A stretch of DNA of 8,285 nucleotides from Pseudobdellovibrionaceae bacterium (lineage in GTDB: Bacteria; Bdellovibrionota; Bdellovibrionia; Bdellovibrionales; JAMPXM01), in assembly GCA_913776405.1 (NCBI GenBank), contig CAJYOV010000106.1:1-8285 (forward strand), in the 5' to 3' direction. Both the position numbers and the translations under genes were made by a program. Under the pieces are notes generated by a model that saw nothing but the letters and a program-made list of their open reading frames with translations, ran no database searches and was not told the origin of the DNA. Positions 1-7,179 of the stretch are shown in pieces; positions within the stretch are counted from its first letter, which is position 1, and every line of letters begins with the position of its first letter.

Positions 1-1
1 C

Positions 2-364
2 TACCTGATTCAGACGGGATGTCCATTTGGAACGGGCCGCGGAACGGCAGGCGATATTGCACGTGTTCCGGATGAAGTGAAGCCGATGATGAAATTCAAT
101 CGGCCCGGTCTTGTCGCCATGGCTCCGCAGCGTGATCCAAGTGGCTTAAAGACAATTAAAGATTCCAACAGCAGCCAGTTCTTCATAACGACAAAAGAGA
201 TGCCGTCGTTTGACGATCAAAACATGACGATCTTCGGTGAAGTTGAAGACGGGATGGACGTTGTTGAAAAAATCGCGGCCGTCAAGGTCGGCCCGACAGA
301 ACGACCGATCAAGCGGATCTATCTCGTTGCTGTCGATATCATCGAAGGCGCGACGGTAAAGTAA
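2..364 (+). CDS. Cyclophilin-type peptidyl-prolyl cis-trans isomerase, 5' end outside window
   Basis: The C-terminal 120 residues of a cyclophilin, an enzyme that speeds cis-trans isomerisation of Xaa-Pro bonds during protein folding. The frame is open from base 2 with no start, so the gene begins upstream. Numbering from the first visible codon, I see the family motifs in order: IQTGCPFGTGRGTAGD (3-18), NRPGLVAMA (33-41), NSSQFFITT (56-64), then PSFDDQNMTIFGEVEDGMDVV (68-88, the usual LDG-x-x-T-x-FG-x-V-x-x-GMDVV block). The catalytic Arg of cyclophilins lies further N-terminal and is not visible, so activity cannot be judged. The position of human CypA Trp121 is Phe70, as in many bacterial, cyclosporin-insensitive members. 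Whether the protein is exported cannot be told, because the N-terminus is missing. It converges on the GDPD-like gene, with 21 bp between stop codons. The family assignment is secure; the exact paralogue is not. Confidence 0.93.
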   Translation, partial: YLIQTGCPFGTGRGTAGDIARVPDEVKPMMKFNRPGLVAMAPQRDPSGLKTIKDSNSSQFFITTKEMPSFDDQNMTIFGEVEDGMDVVEKIAAVKVGPTERPIKRIYLVAVDIIEGATVK

Positions 365-385
365 GCGCCCTCTCTAATAACCAAG

Positions 386-1294
386 TCACTTCGCGACTTC
401 TGCTTTTAGCCAAGCGGGGTCGTCGCTCACGAGGGCGCTTGCCTTTTTCTTCCAGTCTTGAATGTTGTCCGTTTTTTGAAGCGTCACAAACGATTTCATC
501 TGGCGACGTTCGACTTCTGCAAACGCAGAGTCGGTCAGCCGCGAGACTGGGCTTGAAGAATCCCAAACGAAGATGTCGCCTTTCATCGGCGTTGCGACAG
601 CCAACGCGATATCCGCTAAAAGTAAAAGGCGTGTCACTTGAGCCTGAGACGTACCGAAGATCCAGGTCGGGTGGTCTTCACGCAGATCTTTCAGAATGCC
701 GTTTTCCGGGCTCGTCACGAGCGAGCGCTCGCCTGCTTTCGTTTCATCGAAGATCTTTGCAACCGTCTCGCGCATGCCTTCTTTGTAATCGATGAAGTTC
801 ACGACGAAGAGACGATCTGGATAGGCAGCCAACACGTCTTTCAGAAGTTCGACTCGAAAGCCTTTACCGCGAAACGGAAATGTTTTGCCGTCATCGAATG
901 AAACGTTGTATCCGGCATCGAGCTTCTGAATATCAGTGAGTTTCTCGTAATTGACCCAACCTTTGCCGTCTGTCTGTTGCGAAAGATCTTTCGTTGACCA
1001 GGCGACGAGTTCGTTGTCGCCGGTCGAGTAGACGTCAACCCAGAGAACGACATTTGGATCAACCGCCACCGCGGCTTCGAAGGCTGCTTTCGAGTTCGGT
1101 GGGAAGTGGGCTGAATCCCCACGAAGAGCGACAATGAGGGGATGAGTCGCCTCGGTAGCCGCCAAAATCTTATGAGGAAAAGGCTGGGGTAGGGGTTTTG
1201 AGAGCGCTCGGTTGCGAACGACAATCCAGCCTATTCCAAGAAGCATTACGACCGAGAGGACTGCTAGAACAAAGTTTTTAAGTGCGTCACGCAT
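386..1294 (-). CDS. Membrane-anchored GDPD-fold protein, probably catalytically inactive
   Basis: 302 residues. An N-terminal membrane segment (about 8-27, NFVLAVLSVVMLLGIGWIVV) is followed by a domain that should lie outside the cytoplasmic membrane and that follows the glycerophosphodiester phosphodiesterase pattern: ALRG (56-59) where active enzymes have HRG, PPNSKAAFEAA (65-75) for PENT-x-x-AF-x-x-A, WVDV (85-88) for E-x-DV, T-x-D (91-93), a QQTDGKGWVNYEKLT block (106-120), LDAGY (125-129), and SDDP (290-293) for the C-terminal TD-x-P. The order and spacing are convincing. Both signature histidines (HRG and HD), the Glu of PENT and the Glu of E-x-D are replaced, while Asp87 remains. I infer a non-enzymatic or strongly altered member. 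The start ATG has AGGAA and AAGAAG upstream. The gene is divergent from the Rrf2-suf operon and shares its 183-bp intergenic region. The fold assignment is fairly sure; the role is unknown. Confidence 0.85.
   Translation of the reverse strand: MRDALKNFVLAVLSVVMLLGIGWIVVRNRALSKPLPQPFPHKILAATEATHPLIVALRGDSAHFPPNSKAAFEAAVAVDPNVVLWVDVYSTGDNELVAWSTKDLSQQTDGKGWVNYEKLTDIQKLDAGYNVSFDDGKTFPFRGKGFRVELLKDVLAAYPDRLFVVNFIDYKEGMRETVAKIFDETKAGERSLVTSPENGILKDLREDHPTWIFGTSQAQVTRLLLLADIALAVATPMKGDIFVWDSSSPVSRLTDSAFAEVERRQMKSFVTLQKTDNIQDWKKKASALVSDDPAWLKAEVAK
412..449 (+). terminator. Possible weak terminator of the cyclophilin gene
   Basis: An imperfect hairpin: AAGCG (412-416) pairs with CGCTT (436-440), a 3x3 GGG/GGG internal loop follows, then TCGT (420-423) pairs with ACGA (429-432). 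A T-rich stretch (CTTTTTC, about 443-449) follows. It lies 48 bases after the cyclophilin stop, inside the antisense 3' end of the convergent gene. A second, longer-range inverted repeat, GCGCCCTC (365-372) with GAGGGCGC (431-438), competes for part of the same sequence. The internal loop makes the stem weak, so this is tentative. Confidence 0.3.
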
Positions 1295-1353
1295 CTTCTT
1301 AAGTTCCTGTTACGACGGGCAATTCCTTGAACAGCCAACCGAGTTAGGGTCCA

Positions 1354-1359
1354 GTTATA
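1354..1359 (-). promoter_or_regulatory. Possible -10 element for the GDPD-like gene
   Basis: On the minus strand this reads TATAAC, five of six matches to the sigma70 -10 consensus, about 60 bases before the ATG. No good -35 lies 16-18 bases upstream. It overlaps the left arm of the 25-bp inverted repeat, so the regulator of the suf operon could also affect this gene. Weak evidence. Confidence 0.22.
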
Positions 1360-1381
1360 TACGACAAAAAAGATCGTATAT
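1357..1381 (+). promoter_or_regulatory. IscR type 1-like operator of the suf operon
   Basis: A perfect inverted repeat, ATATACGA (1357-1364) and TCGTATAT (1374-1381), separated by a 9-base A-rich spacer. The total length is 25 bp, the same as the E. coli IscR type 1 site. Laid on that consensus it shares the outer ATA...TAT, the GAC at positions 7-9, the A/T-rich centre and the TC at 18-19. Positions 4-5 and 21-22 differ. It lies 96 bases upstream of a gene for an Rrf2-family, IscR-like regulator, and such regulators usually control their own operons. Binding by that protein is inferred from this arrangement. Confidence 0.72.
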
Positions 1382-1384
1382 GAA

Positions 1385-1413
1385 TTGACGTAAGGGGCCA
1401 TTCTCGATTAGTT
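1385..1413 (+). promoter_or_regulatory. Candidate promoter of the Rrf2-suf operon
   Basis: TTGACG (1385-1390) is a good -35 match and starts 3 bases after the operator ends. The -10 partner is poor: ATTAGT at 16-base spacing or TTAGTT at 17. A dimer bound to the adjacent operator could hinder or help polymerase at this site. The call rests mainly on the -35 and the position, and the leader would be about 60 bases. Confidence 0.3.
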
Positions 1414-1477
1414 TTCAGCACACTTTCATTGAGTTAACGGGCTGATATCGAGAGTCTTACCGGACGCCGAGGTCAAA

Positions 1478-1948
1478 ATGAACAAATTAAATCGCAAGGT
1501 TGAGTACGCGCTGATCGGGCTAAAGCACATGCGCGCTAAAACCCCGGGTGAGCTCACTTCTGTGAAAGAGCTTTCGCAGACCTACGGTGTTCCGTTCGAG
1601 GCCGCTTCACGTGTGATGCAGGTCCTCGCGCAAAAGGGCGTTCTTCGATCAGAGCAAGGCGCACACGGCGGCTACATGATCGCGCGCGATCTGGCTCGTT
1701 TGTCGTTTCACGATTTGACTGAGATGTTGCTTGGGCCTGTCGCAGTTGCTCGTTGTCTTGATGAAGAAAAAGACGCCGGCTGCGAAATGCGCGGCACCTG
1801 CAACATCATTTCACCTGTGACCACATTGAATCGTCGGCTTCTTGAGTTTTACAAAGGCTTGAGTGTTGCTGAACTTTTAGAACCTCGAGCGCGCCAAACC
1901 CCTCAGGCCGCTCCGACTCTCGAGCAAGAAGTTAGGACTGAATTGTGA
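1478..1948 (+). CDS. Rrf2-family (IscR/SufR-like) Fe-S-responsive transcriptional regulator
   Basis: 156 residues, the usual size for the Rrf2 family. A winged-helix DNA-binding domain fills about residues 1-85: VEYAL near the N-terminus, the helix-turn-helix around [29 protein letters not shown] (28-56) and the wing with the family's G-x-x-GGY (61-66). Three cysteines follow, Cys93, Cys102 and Cys108 (C-X8-C-X5-C). In IscR three cysteines and a His hold a [2Fe-2S] cluster, with spacing C-X5-C-X5-C, so the first gap is three residues longer here. The IscR His ligand position (third Cys +3) is Ile111. I infer a cluster-sensing repressor or activator of the operon it leads. GAGG (1469-1472) lies 5 bases before the ATG. 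The stop overlaps the sufB start as GTGA. A Gln/Ala/Pro-containing tail after residue 137 is not conserved family sequence. An NO- or iron-sensing role instead cannot be excluded. Confidence 0.92.
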   Translation: MNKLNRKVEYALIGLKHMRAKTPGELTSVKELSQTYGVPFEAASRVMQVLAQKGVLRSEQGAHGGYMIARDLARLSFHDLTEMLLGPVAVARCLDEEKDAGCEMRGTCNIISPVTTLNRRLLEFYKGLSVAELLEPRARQTPQAAPTLEQEVRTEL

Positions 1949-3396
1949 GCGAAAACAAATTCACTTCAAGCGGAACTGAAATCGATACGAGCTACAAATA
2001 CGGTTTCGTTACAGACATCGAGACCGACACCGTTCCGCGCGGTTTGAATGAAGACATCATCCGTCTCATTTCGTCTAAAAAGAACGAGCCTGAGTGGATG
2101 CTGGAATACCGACTGAAAGCGTATCGCCACTGGCTCACGATGGAAGAACCGACGTGGGCGAACGTGACGTATCCGAAGATCGACTTTCAAGACATCGTCT
2201 ATTTCTCGGCACCGAAGAAGAAGACCGAAGGTCCAAAGTCGATGGACGATCTCGATCCAGAATTGGTGAAGACGTTTGAGCGTCTCGGCATTCCTCTCAG
2301 CGAGCAAAAGCGAATCAGCGGCGTTGCGGTCGATGTTGTCTTCGATTCCGTTTCGATCGGGACCACTCATCAAAAAGATCTCGAAAAAGTCGGTGTCATT
2401 TTCTGCTCCATTTCTGAAGCGCTCCATACGCACCCTGAAATGGTTAAGAAGTACTTGGGTACCGTCGTTCCCTACACGGACAACTACTACGCAGCTTTAA
2501 ACGCAGCAGTCTTCACGGACGGTTCGTTTGTTTACATCCCGAAAGGCGTTCGTTGCCCGATCGATCTTTCAACTTACTTCCGGATCAACGCGTCCGAAAC
2601 GGGTCAATTCGAGCGCACGCTGATCGTGGCTGATGAAGGCTCGTTCGTAAATTATCTCGAAGGTTGCACGGCCCCACAGCGCGATGAAAATCAACTTCAC
2701 GCAGCCGTCGTTGAGCTCGTGACGCTCGACGATGCCGAGATCAAGTACTCGACCGTACAGAACTGGTACACAGGCGATAAAGAAGGTCGCGGCGGCATCT
2801 ACAATTTCGTAACGAAACGTGGAAAGTGCCAAGGCAAACGCTCGAAGATCTCTTGGACTCAGGTCGAATCGGGCTCATCAATCACGTGGAAGTATCCAAG
2901 CTGCATTCTTCTTGGTGAAGAATCACAAGGTGCCTTCTATTCCGTAGCCCTGACTCACGACCGAATGCAGGCGGATACGGGTACGAAGATGATCCACATC
3001 GGCAAAAACACCAAGAGCACGATTATCTCGAAAGGGATTTCGACGGGCCACTCGAAAAACACGTATCGTGGCCAAGTTAAAATCATGCCTTCAGCCGCTG
3101 GCGCGAGAAACTACTCGCAGTGCGATTCGATGCTTGTCGGCGACAAATGTAACGCGACGACCGTGCCGTATATCGAAGTCAAAAACGAGACTGCGATTCT
3201 TGAGCACGAAGCCACGACTTCGCGTATCAGCGAAGATCAGCTTTTCTATCTAAAATCGCGCGGTCTCGATTCAGAAGCGGCGATCTCAATGCTGGTGAAT
3301 GGCTTCTGCAAAGACGTGTTTAAACAATTGCCCCTCGAGTTTTCGGTCGAAGCCGTAAAACTTATTGAAATGAAACTGGAGAATAGCGTCGGATGA
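1945..3396 (+). CDS. sufB: Fe-S cluster assembly scaffold protein SufB
   Basis: 483 residues, against about 495 in E. coli. SufB is the scaffold subunit of the cytoplasmic SufBCD complex: it accepts persulfide sulfur and holds the nascent cluster. The conserved blocks are all present: [13 protein letters not shown] (48-60), FCSISEAL (153-160), [19 protein letters not shown] (197-215), [20 protein letters not shown] (238-257), [13 protein letters not shown] (281-293), [14 protein letters not shown] (353-366), [10 protein letters not shown] (388-397) and [21 protein letters not shown] (420-440). Cys241 corresponds to E. coli Cys254 (sulfur entry) and Cys393 to Cys405 (cluster assembly); Glu420, His421 and Glu422 form the conserved E-H-E group. 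The start is GTG, overlapping the preceding stop by 4 bp, with AGGA (1934-1937) 7 bases upstream, so translation is probably coupled. No intein or truncation is seen. Confidence 0.98.
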   Translation: MSENKFTSSGTEIDTSYKYGFVTDIETDTVPRGLNEDIIRLISSKKNEPEWMLEYRLKAYRHWLTMEEPTWANVTYPKIDFQDIVYFSAPKKKTEGPKSMDDLDPELVKTFERLGIPLSEQKRISGVAVDVVFDSVSIGTTHQKDLEKVGVIFCSISEALHTHPEMVKKYLGTVVPYTDNYYAALNAAVFTDGSFVYIPKGVRCPIDLSTYFRINASETGQFERTLIVADEGSFVNYLEGCTAPQRDENQLHAAVVELVTLDDAEIKYSTVQNWYTGDKEGRGGIYNFVTKRGKCQGKRSKISWTQVESGSSITWKYPSCILLGEESQGAFYSVALTHDRMQADTGTKMIHIGKNTKSTIISKGISTGHSKNTYRGQVKIMPSAAGARNYSQCDSMLVGDKCNATTVPYIEVKNETAILEHEATTSRISEDQLFYLKSRGLDSEAAISMLVNGFCKDVFKQLPLEFSVEAVKLIEMKLENSVG

Positions 3397-4151
3397 ATCT
3401 TCTCGAAATTAAAGACCTTCAAGCTTCTGTGGATGGCAAAGCTGTCTTAAAAGGTTTGAACCTCACGATTAAGCCTGGCGAAGTTCACGCAATCATGGGG
3501 CCGAACGGCTCCGGCAAATCGACGCTCTCGAAAATCATCGCGGGCCATCCTGCTTACGAAGTCACAAGCGGTTCTGTGAACTATGAAGTGAACTTTAAAA
3601 TGAAAGATCTCCTTGAAATGGAGCCGGATGAACGTGCGAAAGAAGGCGTCTTTCTCGCATTCCAATACCCGATCGAAGTTCCCGGCGTGAGCAACGAAGC
3701 GTTTCTTCGCACGTCTTTCAATGCAATCTCGAAGCACCAAGGTGCGGAAGAGATGAGTGAAGAGGCGTTCAAGAAGTTCGTGCGTAAGAAAATGGAACTC
3801 GTTTCGATGGACGAGAAGTTCATGGACCGCGCTGTAAACACAGGGTTTTCGGGCGGCGAAAAGAAACGGAACGAAATTCTGCAGATGGCGGTTCTCTCGC
3901 CGAGACTCGCGATCCTCGATGAGACCGATTCCGGTCTCGATATCGACGCACTTCGTATCGTCGCAGACGGTGTGAATAAGCTGAAATCGAAAGACAACGC
4001 GATCTTGCTGATCACGCATTACCAGCGCCTGTTGGATTACATCGTTCCTGACTACGTTCACGTTCTTGCAGGTGGCAAGATCATCGAAACTGGCGATAAG
4101 TCGTTAGCACTCAAGCTCGAGGATAAGGGCTACGATTGGTTGCTTCAGTGA
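3393..4151 (+). CDS. sufC: Fe-S cluster assembly ATPase SufC
   Basis: 252 residues, the family's normal length. SufC is the ABC-type ATPase of the cytoplasmic SufBCD complex; its dimerisation on ATP binding reshapes the SufB-SufD core during cluster building and iron uptake. All ATPase motifs are intact: Walker [10 protein letters not shown] (36-44), Q-loop Gln91 in FLAFQYP, signature [10 protein letters not shown] (152-161), Walker B LAILDE (172-177) with catalytic Glu177, D-loop SGLD (180-183) and switch His209 in LLITHYQR. There is no membrane segment, as expected for a soluble ABC protein. ATG overlaps the sufB stop (ATGA, 4 bp), and GGAG (3378-3381) lies 11 bases upstream. Nothing unusual. 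Confidence 0.98.
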   Translation: MNLLEIKDLQASVDGKAVLKGLNLTIKPGEVHAIMGPNGSGKSTLSKIIAGHPAYEVTSGSVNYEVNFKMKDLLEMEPDERAKEGVFLAFQYPIEVPGVSNEAFLRTSFNAISKHQGAEEMSEEAFKKFVRKKMELVSMDEKFMDRAVNTGFSGGEKKRNEILQMAVLSPRLAILDETDSGLDIDALRIVADGVNKLKSKDNAILLITHYQRLLDYIVPDYVHVLAGGKIIETGDKSLALKLEDKGYDWLLQ

Positions 4152-5389
4152 GCGATTCAAGGTCCGAACTGACATCTCAAACTCGAGACGCCGTGCTCAC
4201 GGAGACGCGGGGGACTGAGCGTTGGAAATACACAAATCTGAAATCGTTCCTCGAAGGCTCGTGGGAACTAGCGGAATCGCTTGAGGCCGAAGATCTGCCA
4301 TCTCGCACGCGTTTCAGCCAATATGAAGGCGAGAAAGCAGGCGAGATCGTTCTCCTGAACGGTCGCTTCATTCCGGGTTGGTCGCAAACATCGATCGACG
4401 GCGTAACCATTCGTCAGAAGCCGTTGACCAAACCTCAAGCGTCGCAAGCTGCGAATACTCTCGCAGCTCAAGACAAAATCGCTTCGACATTTGTCAGCGA
4501 AATTCTTGAAGTCGAAATTGCAGCAAAGACCGTGCTTAAGAAACCAATCGTGATTACGAATTACGTAATTGGCGGCGAAAGCTTGTCGGTGTTAACGGTC
4601 GCTTCAACTCAGATCGAGATCAAAGTTGAGAAACTCGCTGAAGTTGCGTTCGTCGAATATTTCAATGGCGAAGGTCGAACTTTGACGGTGCCGGTAACAT
4701 CGATGCAAGTTGCGCCTGGCGCTCGCGTTTCGCATTTGCGAGTGAATGCGACGCGGTCCGAAGCGGCACAACTTGGTATGACTCGCATCACTCAAGCGCG
4801 TGACTCGTTCATGGAAACTTACCAGCTATCGCTTTCTGGCCGATTGACGCGCGAGGATCTTGAGATTCGATTGATGGAGCCAGGGGCCGAAGCACTTCTG
4901 GATGGCTTATACATCGTCGATGGCAAGCGCCACTCTGATCATGCGACAACGGTTGAGCACATTGCGCCGCAGACCCTTAGCTCGCAGCTTTATAAAGGGA
5001 TCTTGGCCGACGACTCGCGCGCTGTGTTCAATGGTCGTGTTCGTATCCATCGAGATGCGCAGCAATCGAATGCGGCTCAGCTCAACAACAACCTCCTTTT
5101 AAGTAAACGCGCTGAAGCCGACGCAAAACCCGAGCTCGAAATCGACGCCGATGACGTGAAAGCTTCGCATGGCGCTACGATTGGACAGTTGGATCCTGAG
5201 CATATCTTCTACTTGCGTGCTCGCGCGATTCCTGAAGCGCAGGCGAAAGCGATGCTGGCTCGTGGATTCGCTCAAGACGTCGCCTTCCGAATTCGGAATG
5301 AATTTTTGCGTGAGGGTGCGATCAGAGCTGTGGATAAAGCTCTTCAAAGTTTGAATCTCGGCCAGGATTCAGGCGGCTCACATGCTTAA
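4148..5389 (+). CDS. sufD: Fe-S cluster assembly protein SufD
   Basis: 413 residues from the GTG chosen here. SufD is the paralogue of SufB that pairs with it in the SufBCD complex and helps bring in iron. The N-terminal part (W-K-Y-T-N-L near 26-31, then LLNGRFIP at 69-76) and the C-terminal beta-helix ([17 protein letters not shown], 251-267; [18 protein letters not shown], 294-311; [21 protein letters not shown], 336-356; ARGF 371-374) are typical. His341 corresponds to E. coli His360, needed at the SufB-SufD interface. The preceding Cys358 of E. coli is Ala339, and the whole protein contains no cysteine. Two starts compete: GTG 4148 overlaps the sufC stop as GTGA, the same design as sufB, but lacks a good Shine-Dalgarno; TTG 4136 has AAGGG (4125-4129) 6 bases upstream and would add four residues. 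I prefer GTG with coupled translation. The stop overlaps sufS by 8 bp. Confidence 0.96.
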   Translation: MSDSRSELTSQTRDAVLTETRGTERWKYTNLKSFLEGSWELAESLEAEDLPSRTRFSQYEGEKAGEIVLLNGRFIPGWSQTSIDGVTIRQKPLTKPQASQAANTLAAQDKIASTFVSEILEVEIAAKTVLKKPIVITNYVIGGESLSVLTVASTQIEIKVEKLAEVAFVEYFNGEGRTLTVPVTSMQVAPGARVSHLRVNATRSEAAQLGMTRITQARDSFMETYQLSLSGRLTREDLEIRLMEPGAEALLDGLYIVDGKRHSDHATTVEHIAPQTLSSQLYKGILADDSRAVFNGRVRIHRDAQQSNAAQLNNNLLLSKRAEADAKPELEIDADDVKASHGATIGQLDPEHIFYLRARAIPEAQAKAMLARGFAQDVAFRIRNEFLREGAIRAVDKALQSLNLGQDSGGSHA

Positions 5390-6596
5390 TGTCGAAAAAA
5401 TCCGTTCTGAATTTCCGATTCTGACTCGCGATATTCGCGGCAAGACACTCGTTTATCTCGACAACGCGGCTTCAACGCTCAAGCCAACGGTCGTCATTGA
5501 TCGTATCTCTCGCTACTACAATCTCGAGACTTCGAACGTGCACCGCGGGGCTCACTACCTCGCTGAGCAAGGCACGATCGCGTTCGAGGATGCTCGCGAA
5601 ACGGTTCGTAACTTCGTCGGTGCTCGAGACAAAAACGAAATCATCTTCACGCGCGGTACGACCGAGTCGGTCAATCTGGTCGCTCACTCTTGGGGTGAAG
5701 CGAATCTGAAAGCCGGCGACGAAATTCTTTTGTCAGAACTTGAGCATCACTCGAACATCGTGCCTTGGCAGATTGTCGCCGAAAAGACGGGCGCACTCAT
5801 TCGTGTGATTCCGATCGATGCGCACGGCGATCTGGATTACGACGCTTACACGAAGCTTTTGAGCTCGAAAACGAAAATGGTTTCGATTACGGCTACGTCG
5901 AACGTGCTCGGCACGATCGTACCCGTAAAGAAATTTGTCGAAGCCGCTCATGCACAGGGCGCTAAAATTTTGATCGACGCCGCTCAGGCAGTTTCGCATC
6001 AGCGAGTTGACGTCACCGCGTGGGACTGCGACTTCCTCGCTTTCTCTGGTCATAAAATCTATGCGCCTTACGGCATCGGCGTTCTCTACGGGAAAGCTGA
6101 ACTTCTCGAAGCGATGCCACCTTATCAGGGCGGCGGCAGCATGATCTCCGAAGTAACTTGGGAGAAAACGACTTGGGCGGCCGTTCCTCACAAATTTGAG
6201 GCCGGTACACCTGCTATCGCGGACGCGGTTGGATTGAAGACAGGTATCGACTACGTCATGAACCTGGGCTTCGAAGATATCAAAGCCTACAAAAAAGAGA
6301 TTTTGGCTTACGCGAAATCAACTCTTTCGGAAATTCCAGCTCTGACGATCATCGGTTCACCGAAAGAGCAAACGTCGCTCGTTTCTTTTAACCTCGAAGG
6401 CGCCCATGCGTCTGATGTCGGTGCACTTGTCGACCAACAGGGTGTCGCGATCAGAGCGGGTCACCACTGCTGTCAGCCACTCATGCGCAAACTTGGCGTA
6501 CCGGCGACGGCTCGAGCTTCTTTCACGATTTACAACACATTGGCCGAAGTGGACGCGCTCAAGAACAGCCTCCTAAAGGCCAAGGAGTTCATCTAA
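5382..6596 (+). CDS. sufS: Cysteine desulfurase SufS (group II, PLP-dependent)
   Basis: 404 residues, against 406 in E. coli. SufS removes sulfur from L-cysteine, giving alanine and an enzyme persulfide that feeds the SUF scaffold. Fold type I aminotransferase motifs are complete: YLDNAAST (25-32), NVHRGAHYLAEQGT (52-65), FTRGTTESVNLV (89-100), ELEHHSN (119-125) with His122 stacking on PLP, ATSNVLGT (171-178), DAAQAVSHQRVD (199-210), and FSGHKIYAPYGIGVLYG (221-237) with PLP lysine Lys225. The catalytic cysteine is Cys363 in RAGHHCCQPLM. A second cysteine, Cys364, directly follows it, where most SufS proteins have Ala. The residue aligned to the B. subtilis SufS His that interacts with SufU zinc is Ser344, so a SufE-type partner fits better; none is encoded in this window. 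AGGCGG (5371-5376) lies 5 bases before the ATG, which overlaps the end of sufD. Confidence 0.97.
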   Translation: MLNVEKIRSEFPILTRDIRGKTLVYLDNAASTLKPTVVIDRISRYYNLETSNVHRGAHYLAEQGTIAFEDARETVRNFVGARDKNEIIFTRGTTESVNLVAHSWGEANLKAGDEILLSELEHHSNIVPWQIVAEKTGALIRVIPIDAHGDLDYDAYTKLLSSKTKMVSITATSNVLGTIVPVKKFVEAAHAQGAKILIDAAQAVSHQRVDVTAWDCDFLAFSGHKIYAPYGIGVLYGKAELLEAMPPYQGGGSMISEVTWEKTTWAAVPHKFEAGTPAIADAVGLKTGIDYVMNLGFEDIKAYKKEILAYAKSTLSEIPALTIIGSPKEQTSLVSFNLEGAHASDVGALVDQQGVAIRAGHHCCQPLMRKLGVPATARASFTIYNTLAEVDALKNSLLKAKEFI

Positions 6597-7177
6597 TGTC
6601 CGGTACTACGTCACTCACCGATAACATCATGGTCCGCGTTCAGCCGACACCAAACCCGAACGCGCTCAAATTCGTGGTGAACGTTCCTGTTAAAAATGCG
6701 GGCAAGGCCACGTTCTCTCGACCGAGCGAAGCTCTCGGCATTCGTTTGGCAGAAGATTTGTTTTTGATCGACGGTGTTCGTCAGCTTCACTTCTTCGAGA
6801 ATGTCATCACTGTGACGTACGCTGATGAAACCGACGTCGACACAATGCGCTTGGAAGTGCAAGCCGTTCTACAGAGCCGACTGCCAGTTCACGATCCGTC
6901 GTTCTTGATTGAAGAAGAGAAGAAGCAGGTCGATCGTTCGAATTTGCCGCCCGAGATTCAGAAGATCGAAGAGATCCTCGACAACACTGTTCGCATGTAT
7001 CTTCAAGGTGACGGTGGAGATATTGAAGTCGTGAAACTTGAAGGCAAGAACTTAGAAGTGCGCTACCAGGGTGCCTGCGGAACTTGCCCGAGCTCAACTT
7101 CAGCTACGCTCGACGCCATCCAAGGCATTCTGCAGGAACAATTCGATCCAGAGATTCAGATCATTCCTGTCATGTAA
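6596..7177 (+). CDS. nfu: Nfu-type Fe-S cluster carrier with Nfu_N and NifU domains
   Basis: 193 residues in two domains. Residues about 13-100 are the Nfu_N domain (VQPTPNPNALKFVVN, 15-29; FLIDGVRQLHFFENVITVTY, 56-75). Residues about 118-190 are the NifU C-terminal domain (GDGGDIEVVKLEG, 138-150) with the Cys161-X2-Cys164 pair of GACGTCPSST (159-168). In Nfu proteins that pair bridges a dimer and holds a [4Fe-4S] cluster for delivery to client proteins. The domain order is that of mitochondrial NFU1 and many proteobacterial Nfu proteins, not of NifU (which has an IscU-like N-terminus) or E. coli NfuA (which has an A-type N-terminus). It is unlikely to be the primary scaffold, since SufB is present. 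AAGGAG (6582-6587) lies 8 bases before the ATG, the best ribosome site in the operon; the start overlaps the sufS stop by one base (TAATG). An internal ATG at residue 12 is less likely. Confidence 0.95.
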   Translation: MSGTTSLTDNIMVRVQPTPNPNALKFVVNVPVKNAGKATFSRPSEALGIRLAEDLFLIDGVRQLHFFENVITVTYADETDVDTMRLEVQAVLQSRLPVHDPSFLIEEEKKQVDRSNLPPEIQKIEEILDNTVRMYLQGDGGDIEVVKLEGKNLEVRYQGACGTCPSSTSATLDAIQGILQEQFDPEIQIIPVM

Positions 7178-7179
7178 TC

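Noticed and set aside
347..369. GGCGC/GCGCC inverted repeat spanning the cyclophilin stop, as a terminator
   Set aside because: Only 5 bp with a 13-base loop, and no T-run follows on either strand.
1966..2433. A 155-codon open frame antisense to sufB
   Set aside because: It mirrors conserved sufB codons, is rich in Arg and Asn without domain features, and has no independent support.
3447..4061. A 204-codon open frame antisense to sufC
   Set aside because: It lies wholly opposite a well conserved ATPase gene and has a His/Arg/Phe-rich composition typical of antisense frames and no recognisable motif.
4136..4147. TTG 4136 as the sufD start
   Set aside because: It has a fair ribosome site, but GTG 4148 gives the same 4-bp GTGA overlap used for sufB and avoids a rarer start codon. 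The choice is not certain.
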